Assembly (NCBI RefSeq): GCF_019297855.1
Contig: NZ_CP079194.1
Location: 3,557,969-3,621,968, forward strand
Length of the DNA: 64,000 bases
Source: Gymnodinialimonas ceratoperidinii
Lineage (GTDB): Bacteria > Pseudomonadota > Alphaproteobacteria > Rhodobacterales > Rhodobacteraceae
Direction: 5' to 3'
Position numbers and translations under genes: made by a program. Numbering within the stretch: position 1 is the stretch's first letter; each line of letters begins with the position of its first letter. Positions 37,648-48,697 of the stretch are shown in pieces. The notes beneath the pieces were generated by a model. The model was given only the letters and a program-made list of their open reading frames with translations. It made no database searches and had not been told where the DNA came from.

Positions 37648-38484
37648 TTATTCACCGTCCTTCTGTTCTGCATCGCCAGCAGTTTCGTCAGCCTCTGCGG
37701 CCTCCATCGCTGCTTGCTCTGCGGCGGCTGCTTCTGCGGCGGCTGCGGCTTCTTCTGCTGCGGCTGCTGCGGCTGCCTCTTCGGCGGCCTTGGCGGCTTC
37801 CTCAGCGGCGGAACGCAGGGCGGCGGGCAGGATGGCGTTCTCGGGGAATGCCTTCTTCACCGCGTCCTTGACCGTAACCCAACCACCTTTGGAGCCGGGA
37901 ACGGCGCCTTTGATCATGATCAGACCACGGTCGGTATCGGTGCGCACAACCTGAAGGTTCTGCGTGGTGACACGGGCCGCACCCATGTGACCGGCCATCT
38001 TCTTGCCCTTGAACACCTTGCCGGGGTCCTGACACTGACCGGTGGAGCCGTGCGAACGGTGCGAGATCGACACACCGTGCGTCGCGCGCAGGCCGCCGAA
38101 GTTGTGCCGCTTCATGGCACCGGCGAAGCCCTTACCGATCGAGGTGCCGGTGACGTCGACGTACTGGCCCTCGAAGTAATGGTCGGCGATGATTTCCTCG
38201 CCAACGTCGATCAGGTTGTCGGCATCGACGCGGAATTCCACAAGCTTGCGCTTGGGCTCCACGTTGGCCTTCGCGAAGTGACCGCGCAGGGGCGCAGACG
38301 TCCGCTTGGCTTTCGCCGTGCCAGCGCCAAGCTGAACGGCGGAATAGCCGTCAGAGTCGGAAGTCTTCTTGGCAACAACCTGAAGTTTTTCCAATTGAAG
38401 AACGGTCACAGGAACCTGCTTGCCGTCTTCCATGAAGAGGCGGGTCATGCCGACCTTCTTCGCAATTACACCAGAGCGCAACAT
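37648..38484 (-). CDS. rplC: 50S ribosomal protein L3 with Ala/Glu-rich C-terminal tail
   Basis: 278 residues. The core (about 1-215) is normal, including [20 protein letters not shown] and the Gln in [15 protein letters not shown] that PrmB methylates in other bacteria. Residues about 218-278 form an extension almost wholly of Ala and Glu, probably a solvent-exposed helix. L3 is usually near 210 residues. One base separates it from rplD. Confidence 0.98.
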   Translation of the reverse strand: MLRSGVIAKKVGMTRLFMEDGKQVPVTVLQLEKLQVVAKKTSDSDGYSAVQLGAGTAKAKRTSAPLRGHFAKANVEPKRKLVEFRVDADNLIDVGEEIIADHYFEGQYVDVTGTSIGKGFAGAMKRHNFGGLRATHGVSISHRSHGSTGQCQDPGKVFKGKKMAGHMGAARVTTQNLQVVRTDTDRGLIMIKGAVPGSKGGWVTVKDAVKKAFPENAILPAALRSAAEEAAKAAEEAAAAAAAEEAAAAAEAAAAEQAAMEAAEADETAGDAEQKDGE

Positions 38485-38499
38485 GGTCAGTAGCCCTCC

Positions 38500-38811
38500 T
38501 TAAACCTTGATCTCGACATCCACGCCAGCGGCGAGGTCGAGCTTCATCAGCGCGTCCACCGTCTGGGGGGTCGGATCAACAATGTCCAAAAGACGCTTGT
38601 GCGTCCGGATTTCCCACTGATCGCGGGACTTCTTGTCCACGTGCGGGCCACGGAGAACCGTGAACTTTTCGATCTTGTTGGGAAGCGGGATAGGTCCGCG
38701 TACCTGTGCGCCCGTGCGCTTTGCGGTGTTCACGATTTCCTGCGTGGAAGCGTCGAGAACCCGGTAGTCAAACGCCTTCAGGCGGATGCGGATGTTCTGG
38801 CTGACTGCCAT
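38500..38811 (-). CDS. rpsJ: 30S ribosomal protein S10
   Basis: 103 residues. [20 protein letters not shown] and the loop [20 protein letters not shown], which NusB binds in antitermination, are conserved. First gene of the S10 block, with about 120 bases of leader. Confidence 0.98.
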   Translation of the reverse strand: MAVSQNIRIRLKAFDYRVLDASTQEIVNTAKRTGAQVRGPIPLPNKIEKFTVLRGPHVDKKSRDQWEIRTHKRLLDIVDPTPQTVDALMKLDLAAGVDVEIKV

Positions 38812-38890
38812 GTGACATCACCCTTTACTTAGGGTCTAGATCGGAGAGGAGGACAACGGCTCATCCGGCACCCTCATCGCGTCTTATTCG

Positions 38891-38932
38891 TCCAACGGAA
38901 AAGGGCGCGCATGGCTAGCGCACCCTGTTGGA
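38891..38932 (-). promoter_or_regulatory. Stem-loop at the 5' end of the S10 message
   Basis: The minus strand pairs TCCAAC with GTTGGA and, inside, GGGTGCGC with GCGCGCCC (one G-T). The stem begins within a base or two of the start site predicted from the promoter. It could stabilise the message or bind a regulator such as L4. Confidence 0.6.
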
Positions 38933-38939
38933 TAGCGCG

Positions 38940-38968
38940 CGTATAGGCGGAGTCGCGCGAGGGAGCAA
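38940..38968 (-). promoter_or_regulatory. Putative promoter of the S10 block
   Basis: The minus strand reads TTGCTC, 17 bases, TATACG. The stretch GCGACTCCGCCTATACG is identical to that in the str promoter at 45986. It starts right after the acyltransferase stop. Confidence 0.75.
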
Positions 38969-38971
38969 GCC

Positions 38972-40120
38972 TTATTGCGCGCGATCCGCAATCGGGCGCG
39001 ACACCGCGCCGGTAACGCCGCGCGGCAGGCTCTCGGCCATGGCGCGCAAGGCATTGCGGAAGGGCACGATCGGACGCTCGAAGACCTGCGCGAAGGCCAA
39101 CCCGACCGCGAGCGCGCCCAACAAGAGCGCCGCATCCCGCCCGACCATGACGGGAAGCGCGGCGTCCAACAGGTGCAGGGCCGGGTAATGGGTGACATAG
39201 ACCGAGAAGCTGGCGCCGGCCAGCCAGCGGATTGCGTCGCCCGTGGTCCCGGCCCCGCTGTCCGCGGCCTGCGCCCGGCGCGTGATCGCGACCACGCCGA
39301 CAAGATGCACGGTGGTGAAGAGGGCGATCAACGTGTTCCAGATCACCTCGTCCGAGAAGCCCAGAACGATCCGGGCATCCGGCACCCCAAGCGCCTGAGC
39401 CGTCGCGGTGGAGAGGATCTCCGGCACTCCTGTCGCCTGACAGGCGAGATAGGCCACAGGTCCAAGAAGCGCGAGACACCAGCGCGTGGTGCCGCGCAGC
39501 GCCGTGAGCTCATCCGACGCGATCCGGCGCCAGAGCCACACTCCGCAAAGCCATGCCGGTGCCAGCAGCAGAACGTTGAGCCCGACCAGCATGATGGAAA
39601 CCAGCAGCAACAGGGCGCGACGCGCGCCGGTCGTGAACATGGCAACGGCGAACATCAGGTAATAGGCCGCCTCGTAGCTAAGCGACCAGAGCGGGCCGTT
39701 GGTTCCAAGGCGCAGGCGGCCGATCCCGGTCCATTCGTTGGAAAAGCTCACGCCGCGCATCAGGATGGTCCCCCACTCCTGCGGCTGATAGAAAGGATAC
39801 GGATAGGCGGCGGGATCAAGCCGCAGGCCTATTGCGTCGAAAGCGAGCGTGAGCAGCAGCGCCGGCAACAAGACGGTCCAGAGCCGTGTCAGCCGGTTGA
39901 AGGTGAACCGCCCGAGCGTCCGGTCGCGGTCTGCGGCAAAGGCGATCACGAGGCCTGAGACGACAAAGAAAACGATCACGGCATCGCTGCCGACGTTCCA
40001 GTCGCGCAGGTAGGCATATTGCGTTCCGGTGAAGCGCGGGTAGGCCAGATGCGACAAGACCACGATCAGCGTTGCCGCGACGCGAAGCGCATCGAGCCAG
40101 ATCGACAGCCCCCGTGTCAT
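38972..40120 (-). CDS. Acyltransferase family 3 membrane protein
   Basis: A 382-residue integral membrane protein with about ten hydrophobic helices. WLDALRVAATLIVVLSHLA at the N-terminus is the usual first helix with the R/H motif of acyltransferase-3 (OafB/NolL-like) enzymes, which O-acylate surface sugars or lipids. The start overlaps the hydroxylase stop by four bases. The substrate is unknown. Confidence 0.85.
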   Translation of the reverse strand: MTRGLSIWLDALRVAATLIVVLSHLAYPRFTGTQYAYLRDWNVGSDAVIVFFVVSGLVIAFAADRDRTLGRFTFNRLTRLWTVLLPALLLTLAFDAIGLRLDPAAYPYPFYQPQEWGTILMRGVSFSNEWTGIGRLRLGTNGPLWSLSYEAAYYLMFAVAMFTTGARRALLLLVSIMLVGLNVLLLAPAWLCGVWLWRRIASDELTALRGTTRWCLALLGPVAYLACQATGVPEILSTATAQALGVPDARIVLGFSDEVIWNTLIALFTTVHLVGVVAITRRAQAADSGAGTTGDAIRWLAGASFSVYVTHYPALHLLDAALPVMVGRDAALLLGALAVGLAFAQVFERPIVPFRNALRAMAESLPRGVTGAVSRPIADRAQ

Positions 40121-41136
40121 TCAGCGGGCTCCATCCGGGTCGGCGGCGTGACCGGATGCGGCGCAGTCTCAGGACGTGTGACCCAATCGATCCCGGTGGC
40201 CTCTTCCAGCGCTTCGGCGAAGGGTTTGAAGAGAGCCGCGCGCAAGGTGGGATGCGGCTGTGGGATCTCGTTGCCCACGGCATCGGCAAGACCGAAATCA
40301 AGCTGCTCCTCGCCGTCGGTCACATAGAGCGTGCCGAACATCCAGTCCCAGATCGCCAGCACTTCGCCGTAGTTCAGGTTGTGGTGCTTCACCGCACGGG
40401 AATGGTGGATCTGGTGCTGCGCGGGCGAGATGAAAATATGCTCCATCACCGGCCCGTAGCTGAGCCAGACATGGCTGTGCCGCAGGTTGGCTCCGAGCAG
40501 GTTGAACACGAAGTAGCCCGCATTGGCGCCGCCGATGGTCAGCAGGTCGATCTCGCCCATCAGCAGGAACAGGACCAGCGCCTGCACGATGCCAATGATC
40601 AGGCTGTAGATCAGGTTGCGCACCACGAGGAAGACGGGATGGTTCCGGTTCGCCGTCAACGGTGTGAGCACCTCGGCGGAATGGTGCAGCGCGTGGAACG
40701 GCCAGAGGTAGCGGTTCTCGTGATGCAGGTAATGGGCCCAGTATTTGCAGAAATCCATCGCAACGAGCATCAAGACGGTGGCCAGCGCCGATCGTCCCCA
40801 TGTGACGTCGAGAGGCTGGAATCCGCCCGGCTGAAACGCGACGAGTTGCGACAGCACGATGATCGTCACCGCGGGAATCAGGAGCACTGCCCCAAGGATA
40901 CCGGCAGCCCCGAGGATCAGGTTGACGCAGAAGATCTTCAGATCAAGCAGGTTCGATCGATGGCGGTAGACCTTCCGCGGCAGGATGAACTCCACGAAGC
41001 GGCCCGGCCGTCCGCGGGCACACCAGATGCCGAAGACCAGAACGACGGTCGCCAGGATGTAGAACACGGCAAGGCGCGAATTCCATCCCAGGAAGGTTGC
41101 CTGAAGGCTCGACAAGATAGAATTGAGCAAATCCAT
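40117..41136 (-). CDS. Sterol desaturase/fatty acid hydroxylase-family protein
   Basis: A 339-residue membrane di-iron oxygenase. Histidine boxes are HYLHHEN, HALHHS and HQIHHS, in membrane-flanked positions. Such enzymes hydroxylate or desaturate lipids, including ornithine lipids and carotenoids in bacteria. It is coupled to the acyltransferase, suggesting joint lipid modification. It has an AGGAA binding site. It lies between tuf and rpsJ. Confidence 0.85.
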   Translation of the reverse strand: MDLLNSILSSLQATFLGWNSRLAVFYILATVVLVFGIWCARGRPGRFVEFILPRKVYRHRSNLLDLKIFCVNLILGAAGILGAVLLIPAVTIIVLSQLVAFQPGGFQPLDVTWGRSALATVLMLVAMDFCKYWAHYLHHENRYLWPFHALHHSAEVLTPLTANRNHPVFLVVRNLIYSLIIGIVQALVLFLLMGEIDLLTIGGANAGYFVFNLLGANLRHSHVWLSYGPVMEHIFISPAQHQIHHSRAVKHHNLNYGEVLAIWDWMFGTLYVTDGEEQLDFGLADAVGNEIPQPHPTLRAALFKPFAEALEEATGIDWVTRPETAPHPVTPPTRMEPAE

Positions 41137-41259
41137 GCGCCGGGGTTCCTGCTTTCTTTTGAGGAGCTATCGCATGGGATTGGGGACAGAATATGACGAT
41201 TTGCGGGCCGGATTTTCCTTGGGAGGCGCCAGATCCGCTTTCGTTGCGCGTGTTGAGGC

Positions 41260-41355
41260 GGACCCTCCGGGGGGAGTTGTATTTGCCAAGATGAAGGGGG
41301 AGCGGTGTGGGCTGCGGGGGCGCGGCTTGGGTGGGTGGTTCGGTGCGCGGGGGGA
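41260..41355 (+). repeat. Extragenic repeat, copy D (long form)
   Basis: The plus strand begins GGACCCTCCGGGGGGAGTTG and runs through CCAAGATGAAGGGGGAGCGG to GCGGCTTGGGTGGGTGG and a G run. It matches copy E over nearly its whole length. Confidence 0.75.
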
Positions 41356-41365
41356 GTGGCGCAGC

Positions 41366-41393
41366 AAAAAGGCCGCCCGGGTGGGGCGGCCTT
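41366..41393 (-). terminator. Intrinsic terminator after tuf
   Basis: The minus-strand stem GGCCGCCC / GGGCGGCC is followed by TTTTTGC. It ends the str operon. Confidence 0.9.
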
Positions 41394-41424
41394 CTCGGGT
41401 CTTACATCGCTGGTGCGGTTGCGA

Positions 41425-42600
<1,176 letters not shown>

Positions 42601-42675
42601 GATGGCCTCCTTAGTGTGTTTGGGCACGCCTTCGGCGGCCCAACGGTTGGGGCGGGCGGATGATCCGCCCCGCCG

Positions 42676-44793
42676 TTATGCGTATTTCGCTTGGATCTCG
42701 TCGGAGATGTTCTGCGGAACCGGTTCGTAGTGGTCGAACTGCATCGAGAACTGCGCGCGGCCCGAAGACATGGAGCGCAGGGTGTTGATGTAGCCGAACA
42801 TGTTGGCCAGCGGCACGAAGGCGTCGATCGCGATGGCGTTGCCGCGCGTATCCTGACCCTGCACCTGGCCCCGACGGGACGTCAGGTCACCGATGATGCC
42901 ACCGGTGTAATCTTCCGGCGTGATGACCTCGACCTTCATGATCGGCTCGAGCAGCTTCGCGCCGGCCTTCCGCATCCCTTCACGCATGCCCATGCGGGCC
43001 GCGATTTCGAATGCGAGGACCGAGGAGTCAACGTCGTGGAACTTACCGTCCAGCAGCTGAACCTTGAAGTCGATCACGGGGAAGCCCGCGAGCGGACCAC
43101 TGTCCATGACGGACTTGATGCCCTTCTCGACGCCGGGGATGTATTCCTTCGGAACCGCACCACCAACGATCTTGGACTCGAACGAGTAGCCTTCGCCCGG
43201 CTCCGTGGGGGAGATGAGCAGTTTGACTTCAGCGTACTGACCCGAACCACCCGACTGTTTCTTGTGGGTGTAGGTGTGCTCGACTTCGTGACCGATGGTC
43301 TCACGGTAAGCCACCTGCGGCGCACCGATGTTGGCCTCGACCTTGAACTCGCGCTTCATGCGGTCGACGAGAATGTCGAGGTGGAGTTCGCCCATGCCAC
43401 GCATGATGGTCTGGCCGGATTCCAGGTCGGTCTCGACACGGAAGGAGGGGTCTTCGGCGGACAGACGCTGCAGCGCCTGGGCCATTTTCTCCTGGTCCGC
43501 CTTGGTCTTCGGCTCGACGGCAATCTCGATCACCGGATCGGGGAACGTCATCGTTTCCAGAACCACCGGATCATTCTTGTCGCAGAGGGTGTCACCGGTC
43601 GTGGTGTTCTTCAGACCACCCAACGCGATGATGTCGCCGGCATATGCCTCTTCGATCTCTTCGCGGTTGTTGGAGTGCATCATCATCATCCGACCAACGC
43701 GCTCGGTGTTGCCCTTGGTCGAGTTGATCATGCTGTCGCCCTTGCGGAGCTGACCGGAGTAAACGCGCACGAAGGTCAGCGAGCCGACGAAGGGGTCGTT
43801 CATGATCTTGAACGCCAGGCCCGAGAACGGCATGTCGTCATCCGCGCGGCGCGGGATGTTGCGGGTCTCGGTCTCGTCGCCGGGCTTGAAGCCCATGTAG
43901 TCGACCACGTCGAGCGGGCTCGGCAGGTAGTCGATCACGGCGTTGAGCAGCGGCTGGACGCCCTTGTTCTTGAACGCGGAGCCACCCAGAACCGGTACGA
44001 AGGACAGCGACAGCGTGCCCTTGCGCAGCAATTTGCGCAGGGTCGGCACGTCGGGCTCTTCGCCTTCGAGGTAGGCTTCCATGGCGTCGTCGTCCATTTC
44101 GACGGCGTTCTCGATCATCTTGGCGCGCCATTCCTGCGCCATGTCCTTCAGGCTGTCGCGGATCGGAGCCTTGATCCAGGACGCGCCGAGGTCTTCGCCC
44201 TGCCACAGCCACTCTTCCATGGTGACAAGGTCGATCAGGCCTTCCAGCTCGTTCTCGGCACCGATCGGGATACCGACGGGAACGGCGGTCGCGCCGGTGC
44301 GGTCTTCGATCATGTGGACGCAGTTGAAGAAGTCGGCGCCGATCTTGTCCATCTTGTTGACGAACACGATGCGCGGAACCTTGTAGCGGTCGGCCTGGCG
44401 CCAGACGGTTTCGGTCTGGGGCTCGACACCGGCGTTGGCGTCAAGCACGGCAACCGCGCCGTCGAGAACCGCCAGCGAACGCTCGACTTCAATGGTGAAG
44501 TCCACGTGGCCGGGGGTGTCGATGATGTTCATGCGGTGCTTGGGCGTGTCGGCGGTCTCGCCGTCTTCGGTACGCTCCCAGAACGTGGTCGTCGCAGCGG
44601 AGGTAATCGTGATGCCACGCTCCTGCTCCTGCTCCATCCAGTCCATCGTGGCCGCACCATCGTGCACCTCACCGAGGTTGTGGGATTTACCTGTGTAGAA
44701 CAGGATTCGTTCGGAACAGGTGGTCTTGCCCGCATCGATGTGGGCCATGATTCCGAAGTTCCGGTAGCGCTCGAGGGGATAATCGCGTGCCAT
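42676..44793 (-). CDS. fusA: Elongation factor G
   Basis: A 705-residue translocase GTPase. G1 is [10 protein letters not shown]3 DTPGHVDF, G4 NKMDK. Domains II-V follow in usual order. Part of rpsL-rpsG-fusA-tuf, 75 bases from tuf. One copy, no sign of the EF-G2 branch. Confidence 0.99.
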   Translation of the reverse strand: MARDYPLERYRNFGIMAHIDAGKTTCSERILFYTGKSHNLGEVHDGAATMDWMEQEQERGITITSAATTTFWERTEDGETADTPKHRMNIIDTPGHVDFTIEVERSLAVLDGAVAVLDANAGVEPQTETVWRQADRYKVPRIVFVNKMDKIGADFFNCVHMIEDRTGATAVPVGIPIGAENELEGLIDLVTMEEWLWQGEDLGASWIKAPIRDSLKDMAQEWRAKMIENAVEMDDDAMEAYLEGEEPDVPTLRKLLRKGTLSLSFVPVLGGSAFKNKGVQPLLNAVIDYLPSPLDVVDYMGFKPGDETETRNIPRRADDDMPFSGLAFKIMNDPFVGSLTFVRVYSGQLRKGDSMINSTKGNTERVGRMMMMHSNNREEIEEAYAGDIIALGGLKNTTTGDTLCDKNDPVVLETMTFPDPVIEIAVEPKTKADQEKMAQALQRLSAEDPSFRVETDLESGQTIMRGMGELHLDILVDRMKREFKVEANIGAPQVAYRETIGHEVEHTYTHKKQSGGSGQYAEVKLLISPTEPGEGYSFESKIVGGAVPKEYIPGVEKGIKSVMDSGPLAGFPVIDFKVQLLDGKFHDVDSSVLAFEIAARMGMREGMRKAGAKLLEPIMKVEVITPEDYTGGIIGDLTSRRGQVQGQDTRGNAIAIDAFVPLANMFGYINTLRSMSSGRAQFSMQFDHYEPVPQNISDEIQAKYA

Positions 44794-44918
44794 GGGATGT
44801 CCTAAGACTAAAGTTTAAACGGGGAAGCGGCCCCCGGACGGGGCCGCCTTGTCGCGTAGGGACGCCAGATAAATCCGGCGCCGGACAGATGCCAGCGCCA
44901 AATCTATGGACGCCGAAA

Positions 44919-45389
44919 TTACCAACGGTAGTGGCTGAACGCGCGGTTGGCGTCGGCCATCTTGTGGGTGTCTTCGCGCTTCTTGACGGCGGAACCACGC
45001 ATGTTGACTGCATCCACCAGCTCACCGGCCAGACGCTCTTCCATGGTGTTTTCGTTACGGGCGCGGGAAGCGTTGATCAGCCAGCGGATGGCCAGTGCTT
45101 CGCGACGCTCGGGGCGCACATCGACGGGCACCTGGTAGGTGGCACCACCCACACGGCGGGAGCGGACTTCCACGGCGGGTTTGATGTTTTCGAGCGCTTC
45201 GTGGAAAACTTCCACGGGCGCGCGCTTGAGCTTGCCTTCGACGCGGTCAAAGGCGTTGTAAACAATCTTCTCAGCGACGGATTTCTTGCCGTCGATCATC
45301 AGGTTGTTCATGAATTTGGTCAGGACCATATCGCCGAACTTGGCGTCGGGCAGGACCTGGCGTTTCTCGGCGGCGTGACGACGTGACAT
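44919..45389 (-). CDS. rpsG: 30S ribosomal protein S7
   Basis: 156 residues starting [40 protein letters not shown] is conserved. It nucleates the 30S head and in Escherichia coli represses its own operon. It follows rpsL by 12 bases. Confidence 0.98.
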   Translation of the reverse strand: MSRRHAAEKRQVLPDAKFGDMVLTKFMNNLMIDGKKSVAEKIVYNAFDRVEGKLKRAPVEVFHEALENIKPAVEVRSRRVGGATYQVPVDVRPERREALAIRWLINASRARNENTMEERLAGELVDAVNMRGSAVKKREDTHKMADANRAFSHYRW

Positions 45390-45401
45390 CTGCTGCTCTC
45401 C

Positions 45402-45773
45402 TTATTTGGGGCGCTTGGCGCCGTACTTCGAACGACGCTGGCGACGGTCTTTGACGCCTTGCGTATCGAGTACACCGCGCAGGATGTGGTAACGCACACC
45501 GGGAAGGTCTTTTACACGACCGCCGCGGATCAGGACCACGGAGTGCTCCTGAAGGTTGTGGCTTTCACCGGGGATGTAGCTGATGACCTCGTAACCGTTG
45601 GTCAGACGCACCTTGGCGACTTTCCGCATGGCCGAGTTCGGCTTCTTCGGCGTGGTGGTATAAACGCGTGTGCAGACGCCGCGCTTCTGCGGGCAGCCTT
45701 CCATGTGCTGAGACTTGGAGCGTTTTACTTTAGGCTGCCGCGGCTTGCGGATCAGCTGCTGAATCGTTGGCAT
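45402..45773 (-). CDS. rpsL: 30S ribosomal protein S12
   Basis: 123 residues from [20 protein letters not shown]; the open frame 23 codons further up is leader. Lys in [13 protein letters not shown] and in the [15 protein letters not shown] loop are wild type, so no streptomycin-resistance change is seen. First gene of the str operon. Confidence 0.98.
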   Translation of the reverse strand: MPTIQQLIRKPRQPKVKRSKSQHMEGCPQKRGVCTRVYTTTPKKPNSAMRKVAKVRLTNGYEVISYIPGESHNLQEHSVVLIRGGRVKDLPGVRYHILRGVLDTQGVKDRRQRRSKYGAKRPK

Positions 45774-45985
45774 GGGGTCTCCCCGGTTTGCATCATCATG
45801 TCTGGCGTCCCATGCGCGGCCAAACCGCATAGACAACACCAAAACCGCGTGGTCCCTTCCCTACCTGGAGGACGCCGCGGAGGAATTTCCAGAGGATCAA
45901 GGCGCTTAAAATGCCCGGATCGTGGCCACTCAGAACTGTAGTTTGGCATCACGGGACACGGGACGCGTCCTAGCCAGATGGGCGC

Positions 45986-46014
45986 CGTATAGGCGGAGTC
46001 GCTCAGGCTGTCAA
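45986..46014 (-). promoter_or_regulatory. Promoter of the str operon
   Basis: The minus strand reads TTGACA, 17 bases, TATACG, close to sigma-70 consensus. It lies about 210 bases before rpsL, leaving a long untranslated leader that includes the palindrome GGACGCGTCC. Confidence 0.8.
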
Positions 46015-46027
46015 CAGCGCCTCGGGG

Positions 46028-46855
46028 TCACGCGACAAGGCTGCGCCACGCGGCCTCAAATGCTGGAAGATCAATGGCAAAGCGACGTTGAAGCAGCGGC
46101 GCGATCTCTTCCGGCGGGATCGGCACCGGCTGCCCTGCCCCGAAGGGCGTGCGGGCGTCGTTATGGGCGTGATCGCCGCGGATGAACATCACGCTGTCGG
46201 TGAGGTTCACGAAGGGCACCCGCGCCCAGATCTTGTGGTGCGGGAAGTCCATGACGATGGCCTCATCCTCGGGCTTCAGGAAGATCGCGAGCCCTGCCGA
46301 CCAGCAATGGGTGTTGAGCACATGGGGCTTGAGGCCGCCATCCGGCTGCGCTTCCAGCACCATGCCCTTGCCGTGATCCAGCGCCACCCGGCCATGGAAA
46401 TTCGCCAGCCGAGCCACCTTGCCCCACCCGCGGCGCAACTGCTGCACGTAATCTATCGCCACGGCGTCATCGTCATCCAGCCGGAACTCCGCGACCACCG
46501 TGCGGGTGGCCTCTCGTCCGCCCCAGAGCACATCGCGGCAGATCGCCCGGTGATCCCCCGGCTCGCGCCAATGGGGTTGGATCTGTGGCACATCGGCAAT
46601 CGCCGCCTCGACCCGGTCGCGCCAGGGCTTGGGAAGGTCTTCTCCCATCAGAAGATGCAGGGTGAAATCCTTGTCGGTCTGCGCGCGGAGCGGGGGGAGG
46701 AACACATGCTCGAACCAGAGCGTCCGCTGGTCCAGCCGATCCGGCGCATAGAGCGCGGCGCGGCGTTCCTCGAGGCTTTCGTGATACTTCTTGAAGCCGC
46801 CGGTGCAGGGAAAGGAGAAGCGGCAGAGCCCTTGGACCTGAACCCCCTCAGCCAT
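46028..46855 (-). CDS. Putative glycosyltransferase (rhamnosyltransferase-like)
   Basis: A 275-residue protein of the putative rhamnosyl transferase family (PF11316). FRLDDDDAVAIDYV is the likely nucleotide-sugar/metal site. Its first 90 residues are clearly related to the protein at 47711 (CRFSF..., ALYAPDRL, QTDKDFTLHLLMGE). It overlaps the exporter gene stop by eight bases. The acceptor is unknown. Confidence 0.8.
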   Translation of the reverse strand: MAEGVQVQGLCRFSFPCTGGFKKYHESLEERRAALYAPDRLDQRTLWFEHVFLPPLRAQTDKDFTLHLLMGEDLPKPWRDRVEAAIADVPQIQPHWREPGDHRAICRDVLWGGREATRTVVAEFRLDDDDAVAIDYVQQLRRGWGKVARLANFHGRVALDHGKGMVLEAQPDGGLKPHVLNTHCWSAGLAIFLKPEDEAIVMDFPHHKIWARVPFVNLTDSVMFIRGDHAHNDARTPFGAGQPVPIPPEEIAPLLQRRFAIDLPAFEAAWRSLVA

Positions 46856-47714
46856 GTTTCACCTGCCTTTCCCGGATCAGGGTGAAGACCCCCATCACCA
46901 CCACGATCACGGCCCCGGTCAGCGCGAGGGCATTGGGAAGCTCGGCAAAGACGAGCCAGCCCATGACCAGCGCGAATACGAGAGAACTGTAGCGGAAGGG
47001 CGCGGTGACGGCGACCTCGCCCACCCGCATCACGAGGATCGAGAAGACGTAGCCGCCGATGATGAAAAAGGCGGCAAGCGCCAGCAGCGCTGCGTGGTCC
47101 GCCTGCAGGGGCACCCATTCCTCGGTCACCATCATCACGCCGCCGAAGACGCAGATCGCGGCGGCGGTGATGACGGCGACAGTCATCGACGGCAACTCCG
47201 GTGAGAAACTGCGGGTCACGAGGTCGCGGCCGGCGACCAGCACCACCGTGACCAGCGCCAGCAGGGAGTAGCTGTTGAACCCCTCCGCGCCCGGCTGCAC
47301 GATCAACAGCACACCGAAGGCGCCGACACAGATCGCGCTCAACCGGCGCCAGCCGACCTGCTCCTTGAACATCAGTGCCGCGCCGAGGGTCACGGCCAGC
47401 GGAAGCGCCGAGAGGATGGCGGTCGCATTGGCGATCTGCATGTTGATCAAGGCGGTCAGGAAAGTGACCATCGCGACGATCTCGAACAGGGTGCGCAGTG
47501 CGACCTTGCCCCGATCCGGGCGCGGGACGTGGAAGCTCAACTTGCCGAATGCCGCCACCGTGAGGGTCAGCAGAAGGGTCGTCAGCAGACCCCGCAGAAA
47601 GACGATCTGAAACAACGGTAACTCATCGGCCAGAAGCTTCACCACCACATCGTTGAGGGTGAATGCCGCCATCGAGCCCATCATCAGGAGGGAGCCCTTG
47701 AGGTTCGGCGTCAT
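46848..47714 (-). CDS. EamA/DMT-family transporter
   Basis: A 288-residue membrane protein from MTPNLKGSLLMMGSMAAFTL, with ten hydrophobic helices in two EamA repeats. The frame is open upstream into the neighbouring gene, but the ATG overlapping its stop (ATGA) gives the standard first helix. Such proteins export small metabolites or lipid-linked sugars. It sits between two related glycosyltransferases. Confidence 0.88.
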   Translation of the reverse strand: MTPNLKGSLLMMGSMAAFTLNDVVVKLLADELPLFQIVFLRGLLTTLLLTLTVAAFGKLSFHVPRPDRGKVALRTLFEIVAMVTFLTALINMQIANATAILSALPLAVTLGAALMFKEQVGWRRLSAICVGAFGVLLIVQPGAEGFNSYSLLALVTVVLVAGRDLVTRSFSPELPSMTVAVITAAAICVFGGVMMVTEEWVPLQADHAALLALAAFFIIGGYVFSILVMRVGEVAVTAPFRYSSLVFALVMGWLVFAELPNALALTGAVIVVVMGVFTLIRERQVKHG

Positions 47715-48616
47715 GTGTCGTCGCCTGTCCCGGATGCATCCGCCCGCGCCTCGGCCGCAAGCTGACGCGCCATGCCCGAGCCCTCCTCCTGCAGCTTCTG
47801 CATCATCGGCAGCAGCCGCTTGGGGTTCAGGCCGAACCGTTCGCGAAAGAGCTTGCGGGCCTGCCAATCCGGCAGCTGTCGCGCGCCGGGCGGGATTGAG
47901 CGATCGCTGTCGTTGTGGCCGTGCAGGGTGCGGACGAACATGTACTCATGGGGGTCGATCCAGCACCGCGCGTTGCAGGCGAGCTTGCGGTGGTTCCAGC
48001 GGTAGATGTTGTGCTGGCTGTCGGGGTGATGGATCATCGCCGAGGCAAGCCCAAGGGGCTGCGGCTCGGAGTAATCCCAGAACTGATCCTCGTCGCGCTT
48101 CATGTCCCAGTAGATGCCGCGGTGAAAGCACACGGCAGCGGGAACCTCGGCAGTCGCCCATCCGAGCTTGATCAGGTTGTCCGCGATCTCTCGGGTCCGC
48201 TCGATGTAATCGCGGCCCACCGCGTCATCATCGTCTAGCCGGAACCCGGTGATGAAGTCCGCCTCCTCCTCGTCCAGCCCGCGCCGGAACGCGCGGCGGG
48301 TAGAGTTCAGCGGCCCCGCCGCCTCCAGTGTCGCGATGCGCAGGAAGGGGTACTTGTCCGCCAGCCGCTTGAGCCGCTTGCGGAAATGAAACGGCATCGT
48401 GTCCCCGATCAGCGCCACGAGGGTGAAGTCGGGGTCAGTCTGCGCCGCGAGCGACGGCAGGCAGATGTTCTCGAAATAGGCGAAGCGGCGCTGCATCCGA
48501 CCCGGCGCATAGAGGATCGCCGCGGCCTCCTCCGCCCCGCCCTTCAACGTGCGGAAACCGGCGTCGCCGAGGTAAGAGAAGCGACACACGCCGATGATCT
48601 TGTTCACAGCACTCAT
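47711..48616 (-). CDS. Putative glycosyltransferase (rhamnosyltransferase-like)
   Basis: A 301-residue paralogue of the protein at 46028: VCRFSYLGDAGFRTL, ILYAPGRMQRRFAYFENICL and FRLDDDDAVGRDYIERT align. It starts after AGGGG and its stop overlaps the exporter start. First gene of the three-gene cassette. The C-terminal 60 residues differ most from the paralogue. Confidence 0.8.
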   Translation of the reverse strand: MSAVNKIIGVCRFSYLGDAGFRTLKGGAEEAAAILYAPGRMQRRFAYFENICLPSLAAQTDPDFTLVALIGDTMPFHFRKRLKRLADKYPFLRIATLEAAGPLNSTRRAFRRGLDEEEADFITGFRLDDDDAVGRDYIERTREIADNLIKLGWATAEVPAAVCFHRGIYWDMKRDEDQFWDYSEPQPLGLASAMIHHPDSQHNIYRWNHRKLACNARCWIDPHEYMFVRTLHGHNDSDRSIPPGARQLPDWQARKLFRERFGLNPKRLLPMMQKLQEEGSGMARQLAAEARADASGTGDDT

Positions 48617-48697
48617 GAAACGCCCCTAACCTCCCGTTAAGGCGGAAGTTAGGCGAATTGGCCCGAGGGGGGAATCCCCCTTGGCCGGAGGTCGTTT

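Larger units (their letters stand above)
41137..41424. other. 288-base gap upstream of the hydroxylase gene
   Basis: It contains the tuf terminator and the 96-base repeat copy D. No coding sequence is supported. Confidence 0.5.

Noticed and set aside
42691-44805. A 704-codon plus-strand frame opposite fusA
   Set aside because: Antisense shadow of a highly biased coding sequence.
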